A stretch of 64,000 nucleotides of DNA, taken from assembly GCA_023213395.1 (NCBI GenBank), contig CM041465.1, forward strand, positions 184,519,741 through 184,583,740, written 5' to 3'. The notes under the pieces are model-generated. The model was not told where the DNA came from. It did not search any database and saw only the letters and a program-made list of their open reading frames with translations. The position numbers were made by a program, and so were the translations under genes. Positions 44,948 to 56,580 of this stretch are shown here, in pieces. Every line of letters starts with the position of its first letter. The stretch's first letter is position 1. This DNA is from Cycas panzhihuaensis. Its lineage: Eukaryota; Cycadophyta.

Positions 44948-47732
44948 ATGAAACAACAAAAATTAAAATCCTGGATATTGAAATTGGAAGAAATACGGAG
45001 ATTTTAATATTTATTCAATTCATGGACCAAATTGAATTTGGTGAGATTGTTCATGAAAATAGTTTCCCATTGAGAACATCTTATTAAGCTCTTTGATTTT
45101 TAAATTCTTAGTACATTGCTTTTATGTGATCTACGTGGTTCAAGATGTAATCAATCTTTGATAATCAAAGGTGTAGTATTGCTTACATTATCGATCCTTA
45201 TATATCATGTGAATTAGAAAAGTATGATTAAAAGAAAAAGGTTTTATTCTATGAAACTCTTTCCTATACCTATAAATTATGATGAACCTAAAAATAAAAC
45301 ATCGGAAGAATATTTTGAGTCTTTCAATAAAAAAATATTTATCTTTTTGCATCTTTTTCTATCTTTCCCAAAAGGGAGAAAGATATATCAATGTCACTTG
45401 AGAAATTCGAAAGAGGATGCTTGGGTTCTCTTAAAAAGAAAAGTGTGTGTCATGGTTACATATAATTAAATTAATTCTTAGGGTTCATGATGGTGGAAGA
45501 ATTGGATTAAAGAAGATATTCTTCCTAGTTGGAAGATTCGTCAAGGATTAATAGCAAAAATTGAGATGTCAATGAAAGAGAAAGATGTAGAACATCTAAA
45601 GGAGTTTTTTGAATTCTATATTGATGATCTGATCCATAAAGACTATGATTGGGAATATCATTTTGATCATGTTTTTATGAGAAATAAGCAGGACACGATT
45701 GACTTGAGCTCAAAGCAACAAGTTGAAATATTAGGTAATAATCTAATCTATTGTCTCATGTATTCTTTTTATGAAAAAATGCTATTTGAAGTAGAGGGTT
45801 TATTCAAGCAGCAAAAATCAAAATTAATTGTTGAATTGAATAATATTAAGCATTTCTCCCATCTTCAATTATCCTATCAAGAAAAATTAGAATGGGGACC
45901 ACATTGGTAGAAAAATAATATGTTTCAGATCTGGAATAATTGGGGTGAATTTGATCAAATTATTGCAGAATCTTCCATTCTCTTGAAAGAGAAAGGGTAT
46001 CTCTCTTTCCAAAATTATACTAAATTTTGGAAATTTTATAAAGATTCTTTTGTTAGTTGGGAGAAAGATCAATAGAAATTAGAACTTTCGAAGGGCATTT
46101 TAAAAGAGAAATTTATTCAATTAAATGATGTGAACAATGATCAACTTTCTAGCAAGATACATAATTTATTGTTGGATATTCTATATAATTTCTTAGAATC
46201 TATTTTCATTGAAGTCAATCATTCTAGCCAATTGAAAAGATCTTATAATCGATTCATAGATCATTTTGATCCCATTAGTGAAAATTCAAAATATGGTACG
46301 AAAATGAACAAAATGTATGAGATAATCTCAGAGAATCAAAGACTGATAACTTAGGAGACTCATTCAGAGAAGGATGAGAAAGATATCAATTCAAAGATAG
46401 ATTTGACTCTCAATTTCACTGAGAATTAGTATTGGGAACCTAAAAAAGATCTTTGTGAATGGATATTCATAAATGGATATATAAATAAAATGGAGATCAA
46501 ACAACTAAAAGAAAAATCAATTCTTTGGGATTGTTCTTCTTCTATTCAAATAGAAAGAACAAAAATAGAATTAGATTTGTTCTCAAAGTGTCTTTGAGAA
46601 GATTCTCCAATCTATTGGACGAAAGAACTATTTAGAAAACATAAAAAGACTATAATAGAGAATTTGTTTCCAAAGGAAACGAAAAGATTCATTAAGAATT
46701 TCATAAAATCAATTCATTCTTATTTTTTTGACATATTGTCAATAAATGAACCGTGCATGGATTTTAGTGTTACTAAGAAGCCTATTAAAAATTTCAAATT
46801 ATTGAAATGGCAATTGCATGTTCTTTTTAGATATTTCAGGGGCTTAGAAAAGAATGGGATAATTGATCCATGGAAGATAAAAATATATTTTCAACATCCT
46901 TCCTCAAATTGTGCTATTTTATTAGATCCTAGATGTAATATGATTAGAAAAAACTAGAGGGATATAAACAAATTAAATTATATTCTCTTTATGGACCAGA
47001 GTTTGTCTCAGAATTAATTTCTTCATTCTATGATCAAAACAAAGAACAATACATATTCCATAATAATTTATAATTTAAAAAAAGAGTTCTAAAAATAATA
47101 GATCAATTTACTCTATTAATAACTAAGTCTAATTAGGCTTATGATAATACACTTGCTCCTGATATTGATTATTATATGAATAAATTCTATGAACTGAACA
47201 AGAATAGATTCTTGGATCAGATCTTCAACTACAAGAATAAATTGAAGAATCAATCTTTATTGATCCTACTCAATATTACTGATAAAGAGAATGAATATTT
47301 AGATCAAATAATAAAAAAAAATTAATCCAAATCTCTTCCAAAAAGGGTTTACAAATAGGAACCCTCTTAATAATTATAGAATTGAAACTTTAAATTGGTA
47401 TAAATTGATTCGATATAAGATTCATGAGAATTTAAAAAATACATTTAAAAAATTATATTCAATGAATGGGTCCAGTTGCAATTTAAAAGATTAAATTTAA
47501 ACAAATTGGATAGAAAATGAAAATTTGAATAATGATCGAAAGATACAATTAACTGACATCCATCAAATTGGAGAAAAGGTAAAAAAGAAAGGTTTGATCA
47601 TTCTATTCTTTGAACTAATAAATGTATCAATTGAAATTTGAATGTGTATAGATGGTCCAATCAAACCGAATACTTGAAGAGGTTCCACTGGCTTGAATTT
47701 TTGCTATAGATCATCAACCAATTTCAGATGGC
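44948..47732 (+). pseudogene. ycf2: ycf2 pseudogene, N-terminal part
   Basis: The ATG at 44948 gives MKQQKLKSWILKLEEI, the usual start of plastid Ycf2. Further blocks in order: IIKGVVLLTLSILIYHV (about 45158), FYSMKLFPIPINYDEP (about 45243), SFPKGRKIYQ, AWVLLKRKVCV, MKEKDVEHLKEFFEFYIDD (about 45569), YCLMYSFYEKMLFEVEGLFK (about 45752), ENLFPKETKRF (about 46660), IYFQHPSSNCAILLDPRCNM (about 46885) and YRWSNQTEYLKRFHWLEFL (about 47650). Ycf2 is part of a plastid inner-envelope import motor complex. Here it covers perhaps 40% of the usual protein and is broken by several frameshifts and stops, as expected for a nuclear copy. Confidence 0.9.
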
Positions 47733-47978
47733 CCCCAATGAGTCAACTCATACCATGAATGTGGCCTTCACCTCTAAATATTGACTCCAATAGACCCTTT
47801 TTCTTAGTTGAATAGTGATTTTTACTACTGTAACCACTAATGATATGCTGTGCCTACTTCTGTATGTTGTTAGAGATGATGGACCCTAAGGATATGTCCT
47901 AGGCTTGATGGCTTCACTTGGCAACTGGTGATCTCAACACTCCACTTAACATCAAGCTTTAGTTGTGAAGGACCTTAT
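47733..47978 (-). other. Untranslated leader of Copia-B, right part
   Basis: Copia leader between the plastid insert and the primer binding site. No gene seen. Confidence 0.5.
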
Positions 47979-47991
47979 GGCTCTGATACCA
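47979..47991 (-). other. Primer binding site of Copia-B
   Basis: On the minus strand TGGTATCAGAGCC, a perfect complement of the initiator tRNA-Met end, directly inside the 5' LTR. It is the best-preserved primer site among the old elements here. Confidence 0.85.
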
Positions 47992-48352
47992 TGTTCGGGA
48001 ACATAAAATCACACATGTATGTTCCCATCCATAGAATCTTTAACCATACACAACAAGTAAATAAGAATACACACAAAAAATAGATGCATAGTATACAGGC
48101 TTTATGTGGGAAAACCCTTTCAGGAAAAAACCCACCACAAAAGATCCTTTTGGATCATATTTATTATTCCACAATGATTTGATACATAGAACACATAAGG
48201 CCTCAAGTTTGTTATACTCTTCTAAGAGGTGTCACCCAATTAGGGTTGTGACCCTCTAAATAAGTCACACCTTTTCATTTAATCACCTTAGTTAAACGAC
48301 ATTAACATTAACATAGTGTCTTAATAATTAACTGTCACATTAATAATGTGGC
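47992..48352 (-). repeat. 5' LTR of Copia-B
   Basis: It begins TGTTCGGGAACATAAAATC in plus orientation and matches 38760-39215, but lacks about 17 internal bases and the last 100 or so at the outer end. Confidence 0.8.
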
Positions 48353-48573
48353 ACTAACAAAACTACATACCCAAATAAGTGACCTATAGAACTGATGGTC
48401 ATAGTGGCACAATGGATGGTTACCCATGTGGTTAGGTAGATTGAGTATCCTTCATATGAGCATAAGTATTTTTGAATATTATTTCACGTATTTTATGATC
48501 TATTAGATTTAAAGATTTAATTATATTTTGATATGAGATTTCTTATTATATAATTGTATATTATAGAGGGGAA
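48353..48573 (+). other. LTR-4 internal region, 3' end, with polypurine tract
   Basis: Continues the LTR-4 interior after Copia-B. AGAGGGGAA at 48565-48573 touches the 3' LTR and is the likely polypurine tract. Confidence 0.55.
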
Positions 48574-48996
48574 CGTTGGATAGTAATATATAATTATATA
48601 AGATGTTATCTTTTACTCATTTCATACTATTTCAATATTATATTAATATTATATTATAGTTACCTTAATATGCGTGCCACTTAGGAATTGTGCCAACACA
48701 TAAAGGTTAATATAGAGGATTCTTTACATGATATGAGGTGTTATATAAATATGTATATAATTCTTTTAATAAGATGAAGTTTGGTCATTCTTCAATATAT
48801 CTATTGTGCTTATACATAATCATCTTATTGTATATCATTTGTTCATCTTACACTCACATCTTTTATCCATTGTATGTCCTTGTTAGGTTTAATTTTTATA
48901 GTTCATAATTTCTACATGTTGTCCCCAATATATTAGTATAAGGCCATCATTCTCAAATCCAAGATAATGGTAATAAAATAAATACCATAACCAATA
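48574..48996 (+). repeat. 3' LTR of LTR-4
   Basis: Starts (TG to CG)TTGGATAG and matches 29215-29644. It carries the same two primer-site-like motifs near its end (48933 and 48967), more decayed than in the left copy. Confidence 0.7.
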
Positions 48997-50240
48997 GTTG
49001 ATGTTACCAAGGATAGGTGGGACAGTACATTGACAACATTTACTTTTTAGAGTCTTAATCTTACTAAGACAATTCTCCCTATAAGGAAAGAAAGAGAATC
49101 ATGATAGTAGTGTACTATTATATCATCCTTCCTAATAATGTCTATATGTGCTCCTTCAATAGAGTCATATTGAGGTATCTCCTACCTCCTAAAACTCAAA
49201 GTATTTGAAGAGAATGTTATGATGGGCATCTTGGTGGCTATGTAATAGCTTAGAAAATACTCAGGATGGACTACTATTAGCACATATTATTCATGGATAC
49301 CCACATCCATATTAAAAAATGTAATAGGAGTAAGGTACATGTGAACCATATTGACCAACCTTCTAGTTTGATGAGAGTAATTGTCCATCTATAACCTTTC
49401 TCTTAGTGGAATTTTAATCCCATTAGGAAAATTTATCATCCTTCACTTAGTGGCCATAAATTCATTCTCATAATCACTAATTACTTTACCAAGTGAAGTG
49501 AATCCATTTATCTCATTATCACAATAAGAAAGGTAGAAAACACCTCTATCTTTTAGCATATTATATGTCTTTTTAGGGTTCTTGATATAATCATCACCAA
49601 TAATAAAACCCTGTTCTATAATAAAGATGTCAACAAGCTTTACGAGAAGTTTATTATAACTACCATATGTCATCCCTATATTATCCATAAGAAAATGGGT
49701 AAGTAGGGGCCTTTAATAAGATCTAGATAAAATATTGTCCAAAATTATTTCTACCTTACATAAGGACTAACATGCCTAGTTATACCTTGAACTATGGGCT
49801 TATAGAACTTATCTTCATAATGTAACTAGGATGATACTATTTTATTTTATTTATGACATTGAAGTTATACTTCCCCTTGAGGTTGAGATTCCCTCACTTT
49901 GCATTTTACTTAAGGAGTCTACTAATGATAAATGGATAAGATATGCCTTACTTGTTGAGCTAAAATATCTTAATGAAAGTAGGCTCAAGTTATATCAATA
50001 TAAACTATCTTATAAGAAGAAAGCCCAAGCTACCTACAATAGGAATCTATAGCCTAGAAAGTTTAAAGTAGGAGAAAAGGTCCTCAAACTTGAGTATTTT
50101 CATTAAAAAAAAAAAAAAAAAACCACTCAAGTAGATGAGACCTTATCTCATAGTTGAAAATTTAGACAATAGGGCCTATTGGGTTTCAACCCTAGATGGG
50201 AAAGAGCTTGAGAATTCTATGGATTCTTAATTCCTTTGTA
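48997..50240 (+). pseudogene. pol: Integrase remnant of Gypsy-3, right fragment
   Basis: This continues the pol gene cut at 29214. Blocks: the linker DVTKDRWDSTL (about 49003), the zinc-finger end GHLGGYVIA with KILRMDYY (about 49227-49270), core residues SGHKFILIITNYFTK (about 49440-49490) and FRVLDIIITNNKT, and a C-terminal YKKKAQATYNRNL (about 50010). It ends with a decayed trace of the C-terminal GPY block near 50140. A run of about 20 A residues near 50105 replaces the Lys-rich stretch before that block. Stops and gaps are frequent. Confidence 0.7.
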
Positions 50241-53096
50241 TTTACTACATCTAGCTTGTCATATCACTTCATTCTATAATGAACTTAAACTATGATACAC
50301 TTTGAATAAGTATAAACAATCTACCTCTCCCTCCCATGTCCATCTCTTAAGGGTGCCATACTCTAATATGAGTGTAAGTAGTTAATATCTTCTCCTCTTA
50401 ATCTCATTGCTTGGAGGAATCTCATTCCAAAATGAGTATAAACTACCTAAGTTTAAAAGAAGAAGTATCTAGTGAGAGGAATAGAAAATGATATAATTTA
50501 GAAAAAAAAGAGAATTTCATGGAGAGATTGAATTATAGTGAGGTTAACAAATTTCTAGATATCTTTATAACCTACTGGTCATGGTTGTTATCATTCTATG
50601 GGGACTTGCCTTTTATTGAATGAGTCTCATCACTTATTTAATAAGCAGTAGGTCCTCTCATGGGAAGAATCATTTAAGCATTCATTAGTTGGGTATATAC
50701 AATACTAATGAATGTTCTTGTAGCACTTCTTTAGAATTTTGATTGGATTTTACTTGACCTCTCAAATAGGTGGTCAATAGGTTTCAAGGGTTATTCCTAT
50801 AAATCTCCCATTGGGTTTTTTATTTAGTGACCTTATTGTGAAGTAGGTTAGCCAAATCTTAGCTTATAAAAATTTTCTTTATGGTCATCCCTAGTGGGTT
50901 TCTCTAGATCTGGATGAGTTGCCTCTATTCTTTACCACTCTTCACTTCTTGTCAAAGCTCCCACTCCTAGCAAAGAGTCATTTTTAGGAACACTAATATG
51001 ACCATACACTCACTCATACATCATAATAAGGATACAAAAGGGAGGAATGGGTTAAGAATTAATAATCCATAAGTTGCAATCATAAGGAAAAATGTATAAA
51101 CTAGTTTATATATTTTTGTACATCAAAATATATGAGTACAACCATAGTGTATCAATCTGTGTGGTATTAAAATATCTATGAGTTCTCTTATTGATTTATA
51201 AAGCTTCAATCAACACATGTTGTACTCATGGATTGAATGAACATATCCCTTAAAGGCCCTCCATCACCTCACTCTCATCTCATGTTACTATATACACTTT
51301 GTGACAATTGAACTACATCACTTATACTCCTATCTCTGCCTCCAACTTAGTATCTTTAGGTCCTTATGGTCTTTGACTACTTTAATCCATATATACTACT
51401 ACCTAAACACATAATCAAGGGCTTTAAAGAGGCCTAATCAAACTTTAGGTCTTATATAAGGGCCTCTAACTCTCCTTTTCTTATTTACAACTCAAGATAC
51501 ACTTATTTAACTCAAATGGACAATGCTAGATAGACCTTTTATATGCCATCAACTACTATCTAGCCCTCAATCTACACTGGTGGTTAGCCTAGGCTATGGA
51601 TAAATAATAACACCTCATCTAGTGCCTACCTCACATATTCACTCCTTAATAGCACATCTCTTGTAAAATGGTAACATCAAAAGTAATTAGTTCACATCCA
51701 TCTCAATGTAATCAAATTAAAAATAATTATAAAGAAAGTAGCTGAGTTTGAATATATTTCCTTAAATTTTATCCTTTTTGATCTTTAGTTATTATTCCCA
51801 CTTTTCTTAGTATAGTTTGTTTGGTGTGATGATTTTGTGTGTTATTAGTACCTATTTTAGGGCATTGATGATTGGGATCTATTATGCAAAAATTAAAGTC
51901 TTGTCCACTTTGTACTACCAATACCCCTAATTTACTATGTCTCTACTTCATGTTTTATATTTTTATGGATTTTATCAGCTTGATTTAGCTTGAAATGTAT
52001 GCATGGATATTTTTTAAAATTGGGTAGTCTCACCCTATCATAATTGCATTGACATTCTTGAAATTTTGATGGTATCCTTCAATATTTACATAAGCCCCAC
52101 CTAAAATTTGATGATATGTAATATACTATTAGTATTTATGGTGGTATTGCCGAACTTTATATTAGTTCCATAATTTTTTTTTTTTTTGGTACCACTAAAT
52201 TAGTGACACATGCCTTGTAAGTTTGATAGTATCATCCTAATTTTGATGGTATCAACTATCAAACTCCCAAAATGGGAAAAATCTTAATTTTTTACTTCAT
52301 TTTGCATTTAGTTTAAGTTTTTTCACTAGACTAAATGCAATAAAGGGATATTATGGGCATAATACAAGTGGTTTATTACTAAAACCATGTTCTAAGAAGC
52401 CTTATTTAATCTCATTAACTCATTTGGTATGACTCTTTTAGATTTTTGGCACTCTTAGACTATTGGACTTTGAGATATTTTACTTCCCCTTTAGTTATCC
52501 TCTTACTTTGAACTCTTTCTTATGATTTTGTATTATTCCATATGCTTGCTTTATAGGTATTGGATGCTTATTATGATGCTTATGGAGAAATTATGATGAT
52601 TTTATCTTGTTTATGAAGTAAAAAAACTAGTTAGAAGTGCATTTGATTAAGTCCTTCGGTACCCCATTGCTTGGAGATTTCTCCTCTTTATCTTGACCTA
52701 TTGAAGTCATATTTTTCTACATTCTTACTCTCTATTTTTTAACAAAAATGTTAATTCTATGCCATCATTATTGACCTCTTTCATTTGATTTTCAAAGTAA
52801 ATTAGTGAGCATTTATTCTTTCTTATTTAAGAAACAAGATTTACCATTAATTTGCTTCTTTTATATTGCTAGCTGAGTGAAAAATATTGTAGCTAATCTT
52901 GCATAAATTTGTTTGTTATTTTATTCATTAGTCAAAGTGTATTTTATTCATTATCTTGGAGTTTGTCAATTATTACTTATTATTATTTGTGATTGGTATG
53001 TTAATCAAGAGACCACCTCTTTATTATGACATTGTTGGGATTAGTTTCCTGTACTTACTCTTAACCAACTTGATTGCTTACAATTTGCCTCACGTC
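50241..53096 (+). other. Gypsy-3 region after pol, AT-rich, no genes seen
   Basis: AACTTAAACTATGATAC at about 50282 and GAGTATAAACTACC at about 50443 resemble the motif found after pol in Gypsy-1 and Gypsy-2. No 3' LTR of Gypsy-3 could be recognised because its 5' LTR is unknown. No coding sequence seen. Confidence 0.4.
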
Positions 53097-53101
53097 CCTT
53101 C
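53097..53101. repeat. Target-site duplication of Copia-C, left copy
   Basis: CCTTC, identical to 63808-63812 just beyond the right LTR. Confidence 0.7.
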
Positions 53102-53440
53102 TATTAATTTATAATGACATCTTTATATACTTTTATGTATTTGTAACTTAAGTTGTAACTTTATGTTATAATCCTAGTTGAGGGTTATCACCCACCTTTG
53201 CCTTATAACAAACCAATGAAATTTAATCTACATGAGGCCCAATCAAATATAAGTGGGATTGATATTAAGACCTCTATAAATTAAGGCCATGTCCTCACCC
53301 ATGATAATGATAGTTGATAAGAGTCAAAACTCTATCAAATTTTATATCGGACATCAATTGATTTAATCCCTGATTATTTTAATATATTATGTTCATTGAA
53401 TGTGTACATGATATTCTTTTGATGAGTTTATTTATTTGAT
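53102..53440 (+). repeat. 5' LTR of Copia-C
   Basis: Matches 63470-63807, for example in GGGTTATCACCCACCTTTGC. Contains TTTATAATGA-like AT-rich promoter sequence but no certain TATA box. The right edge is set from the alignment and is good to about ten bases. Confidence 0.8.
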
Positions 53441-54567
53441 ACAAAAGAGTTAAATATCTTCTTTTATAAAATTAGATTAATTCTAATTTTTAAAATTAGT
53501 ATCCAAGTAATTTCTCTTGTATATACTCATCTTACAAGTAAGTAGAAGGGTTTGAAGATGTATATCAAAAAAATTTCCAAGAAGCAATGGAAAATTTAAG
53601 ACAAATTAACTCATCCTACAAAATTTGAGTGGTTACATTACAAATTTTTGGGTAATAAAGAAAATATTATAATATATTTAATTTTTGCCTATTTTCTGTC
53701 ACCAATCTTAAAGGTAGATTTACTACCTCAACTTTAAATAGCCATAACTTCAACTATAAGTATTCAAATAACCTCAATTTATTTTTAATTCAATGTATTT
53801 TTTTCCCCTTATTTTCAAATAGAAGTGGTTTTAAGTTAATCAAAGGTTTGAACAAAAAGTTACTTACATTTTATTGGAGGATACTTTTATAGTCTAAAAA
53901 TGCTAAGGTAAAACCTCCTTAAAAGAATTATAAATTTTAATACAGATATTAGAATTTGATTATGTTTGAACCATTGGGATTGTAATTTAGAAGCCATTAT
54001 TATGGACCACATTTTATGCATTTTTAAAGCCACTATTTATCAAATATCTAAAATTGATATCAATCATTCTATTTCATAAAGGATTTTATTATAATTATTT
54101 GAGAAGCATTTTCCACTTATTTTCTAAGTTAATATATATGGTGCTTTGTGACTGTAGGTGCTCTTCTTATTTATGGAAGGTTACTTTTTACCTTTTAGTA
54201 GTGGTCACTTTTTTATTAAGGACTCTAAACCCTTTCTTCATATTTATTTACTATCTTTGTTTTTATTCATGTCTCCCACTTTTCATCATTAAAATTTAAT
54301 TTTTCTATCTTTAAATAAGACCATATTAAAAGGAATTTTAAACTCAAAACATTAACCAAGATAATTACTAAATTGAATTACTAGACTACCAATCTATCAA
54401 GGGGAGCAATAAAACCCCTAAAGTTATAACTCTTGCACATGTGAGTTGCATTCACTTGGACAAGTAGGATAAGGGGGAAACTTACTATAAGGTATATTGA
54501 GTGATGGATTGAGGTATAAAACCTTTTCTTTGGTACTTCAAGGCTAGGCTAGCCTAAAGGAGGTGAG
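53441..54567 (+). other. Copia-C leader, left part
   Basis: AT-rich untranslated sequence between the 5' LTR and the nested gypsy-like element. GATACAAAAGAG near 53438-53450 could be a decayed tRNA-Met primer site. No gene seen. Confidence 0.4.
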
Positions 54568-55056
54568 TGTAGTAGGCCTAATAGAAGAATAACAAACATA
54601 AGCACTAATTCCAATAGGTAACAATATTATTCAAAGAAAATTATAGTATTACATAGTAGGTTCATTCAATTACAATAGATAAGATATAATTACAATCGTG
54701 TACCATAGATAATACTTCTCAATGGTAATAGATTATAATAGATAATATGTATTCACAATAGTAAATGCTTATAACATAATTTAGTATAGATATATATCAT
54801 TTATATATGTATAACAATGACATATGTAAATAATAGGGAATGATATTAACAGATAATAACACCTAATACAACATCCAGTAATTGATGAACCCTCTTTGAT
54901 GTAAGAGTGGCCCTCCAATAGGCTTGAGGCCCTAATGGCACAAAGCTATTTTTTCCCTAATATATAGAATTCTCTAAGATTGTTTATAAATGAGAAAGGC
55001 TATAATAAATTCCCCTTATAAAATAGATTTCCTTTTATTATTTTAGGAATGATATA
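54568..55056 (-). repeat. 3' LTR of the gypsy-like derivative
   Basis: Matches 58133-58895 at both ends (TGTAGTAGGCCTAATAGAAG and TTTATTATTTTAGGAAT) but lacks the internal 174-bp duplication and another insert present in the right copy. Confidence 0.8.
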
Positions 55057-56384
55057 ATTCCCCTCCATTTAAAATAATACTTTGCCCTTAAAGTATTGAG
55101 AATTTTTGATACAGTCTTGATGAGTTTCTTCCAACTAGCACCTACTAGATCCTATATGTCATAAAGATTTAACTTGATCTTACATCTTTCATGGAACTTT
55201 GATAGCAAGTATCTTGAATTTACTAATGTTTATTCCACAAGCTAGGTACATACTTTATCTTATGCTATATCAAAATGATCATAGGACTTATGAGGTGTTA
55301 CAAATATCTTGTCTTAGTCTTGCCTTATGTTTGTATATTTTATTTTCAAATGGGAAGAATTTTTGTAGACAAGGGGAGTAAAATAATAAGAACTTGAGTG
55401 GTGATTCTGGGAAAAGAATTGAGCATAATTATCTTCAAATGATGATTTTTTATTGTGAATAAAATAAGAGGTAGGATTATGAACTAAGATGAGGTATAGT
55501 ACTGAAGGTATAGGAAGAAAGGATAAATTTTGGTATTTTCCTTGGATGGAGATGAGAATTTATATAGGCTTTATTGGACCACAACACTTTTTGGGAGAGA
55601 AAGATAGATGGGGAATCGATGATAGATGTTCTTTATGAAAAAAAGGCTTTAATAGTTTTTTAGGAATGATATTTAAATAAAAGAAAAGATTTAATGGAAA
55701 AAAATAGTATTGATAATATGAAATTAAAGGGGTTTGGGAAAATCCAAACGAGGTTTTGTGAGGGATAATACCAAGTGTTGAAACCTAATAAATGGATTGA
55801 AATTGAAGAATATCCTATTGAGAATGGTCTATTAGGTGAAGGAGTACATATGTAAATAGATGAACTAGGATAGAAAATGAGAACTAAGATTTTGTCCTAT
55901 GAAAAAACTAGAGTGAAGAGAATTATGATTATGGATAACTATGAGATTGGGAAAATATGGCTATTATATTTGGGAAAGAGATGAGACATATAAAACTACC
56001 AAATGAAATACACATGTGCAAATTAAGATTTGGAATCAAGTTGAGTACCTTGTGGGTCTTGCTCGGATGTTTAACTCCCTCTACATCTTGTATAGGAATT
56101 TCCTTAATTTGTTCCTCATCCATTTGGTCTTTTCTTGGCTACTTATTAATGACTTTATGCTCCTTAAGCCTAGATTATTTGTCATAGTACTTAGCTTCAA
56201 CCTATGTGTTATTGGTGTTAAACTCTTCTTCAAGATGATTCATTTTTTCCTCTTTTTATTTTGGGACTTCAACCTTGCTGTGTTATAATTGTTGTATTAC
56301 TTTTTCTTGAGGCCCCTATGGTGGTCCCTAGATCTCTCTAACAATGGTCGATTCTTCTTCTTTTATTGCACTCTTATCAGAGCC
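55057..56384 (-). other. Interior of the gypsy-like derivative, pol region lost
   Basis: No reverse transcriptase or integrase is readable. On the minus strand the last codons before the tract (TLRAKYYFKWRG, about 55095-55062) faintly resemble the closing segment of gypsy polyproteins. A minus-strand frame at 56123-55929 has a product that I do not recognise. Confidence 0.4.
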
Positions 56385-56580
56385 CTGGAAAGCTACTCTA
56401 AGATGTATTTTCAACTAATCCCAATTATAAATGAAACTTTCTTTAGACCAATTTTTATACCATTGATAAGCTTCATCCTTCAAGTAGTCTTGAATACCAT
56501 AGTCATTGAAATTTATATTTGTTGAAATTTCACAGTGTATTTCAACATGTTGAAGCCAATACATAGTTGTTATGCCTTCT
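56385..56580 (-). pseudogene. gag: Gag core remnant of the gypsy-like derivative
   Basis: On the minus strand: WLQHVEIHCEISTNINFND, then DYLKDEAYQWYKNW and, after a short gap, WD-stop-LKIHLRVAF. The spacing of the DEAYQWYKNW block and the following W-x6-IHLRVAF is that of the retrotransposon Gag core domain. One TAG replaces a Gln codon. No other Gag part is certain. Confidence 0.6.

Larger units (their letters stand above)
44474..47732 (+). other. Plastid-derived nuclear DNA (NUPT): trnH-GUG and 5' part of ycf2
   Basis: A tRNA-His(GUG) of plastid type is followed in the same direction by about 2.8 kb that follows the N-terminal part of Ycf2 with many stops and gaps. Both lie in the leader of the antisense Copia-B element, so the plastid DNA entered after that element did, or was part of it when it moved. 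The copy is decayed and AT-rich. The right end falls near 47732, where Ycf2 similarity stops and copia leader resumes. Confidence 0.85.
38760..48352 (-). mobile_element. Copia-B: antisense Ty1/copia element with plastid insert
   Basis: The LTRs at 38760-39215 and 47992-48352 are roughly 88% alike by eye. A primer binding site (GGCTCTGATACCA on the plus strand, 47979-47991) touches the right LTR and a polypurine tract complement (TCCCCCCTTAAGG, 39216-39228) touches the left one, so the element reads right to left. The order gag, protease, integrase, reverse transcriptase, RNase H is Ty1/copia. Flanking gctaa (38755-38759) and actaa (48353-48357) may be a decayed target duplication. A plastid segment sits in its leader. 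It is inserted in the internal region of LTR-4. Confidence 0.85.
29215..48996 (+). mobile_element. LTR-4: LTR retrotransposon inserted in Gypsy-3 pol
   Basis: Two similar LTRs in the same orientation (29215-29644 and 48574-48996) enclose a tRNA-Met-type primer site and a polypurine tract. Gypsy-3 is cut at 29214 and resumes at 48997. The flanking five bases are attaa on the left and gttga on the right; they differ by two G/A transitions, which is what decay of one original target duplication would give. The internal region shows no gag or pol that I recognise. It holds a LINE and Copia-B as later insertions. The copia superfamily is suggested only by the primer site. Confidence 0.7.

Noticed and set aside
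45224-46957. A host gene family of small acidic proteins
   Set aside because: The separate frames line up in order with one protein, Ycf2, once frameshifts are allowed.
50101-50125. Poly-A run as the tail of a retrogene or SINE
   Set aside because: It lies inside the integrase frame of Gypsy-3, where a Lys-rich stretch is expected, and there are no target duplications around it.
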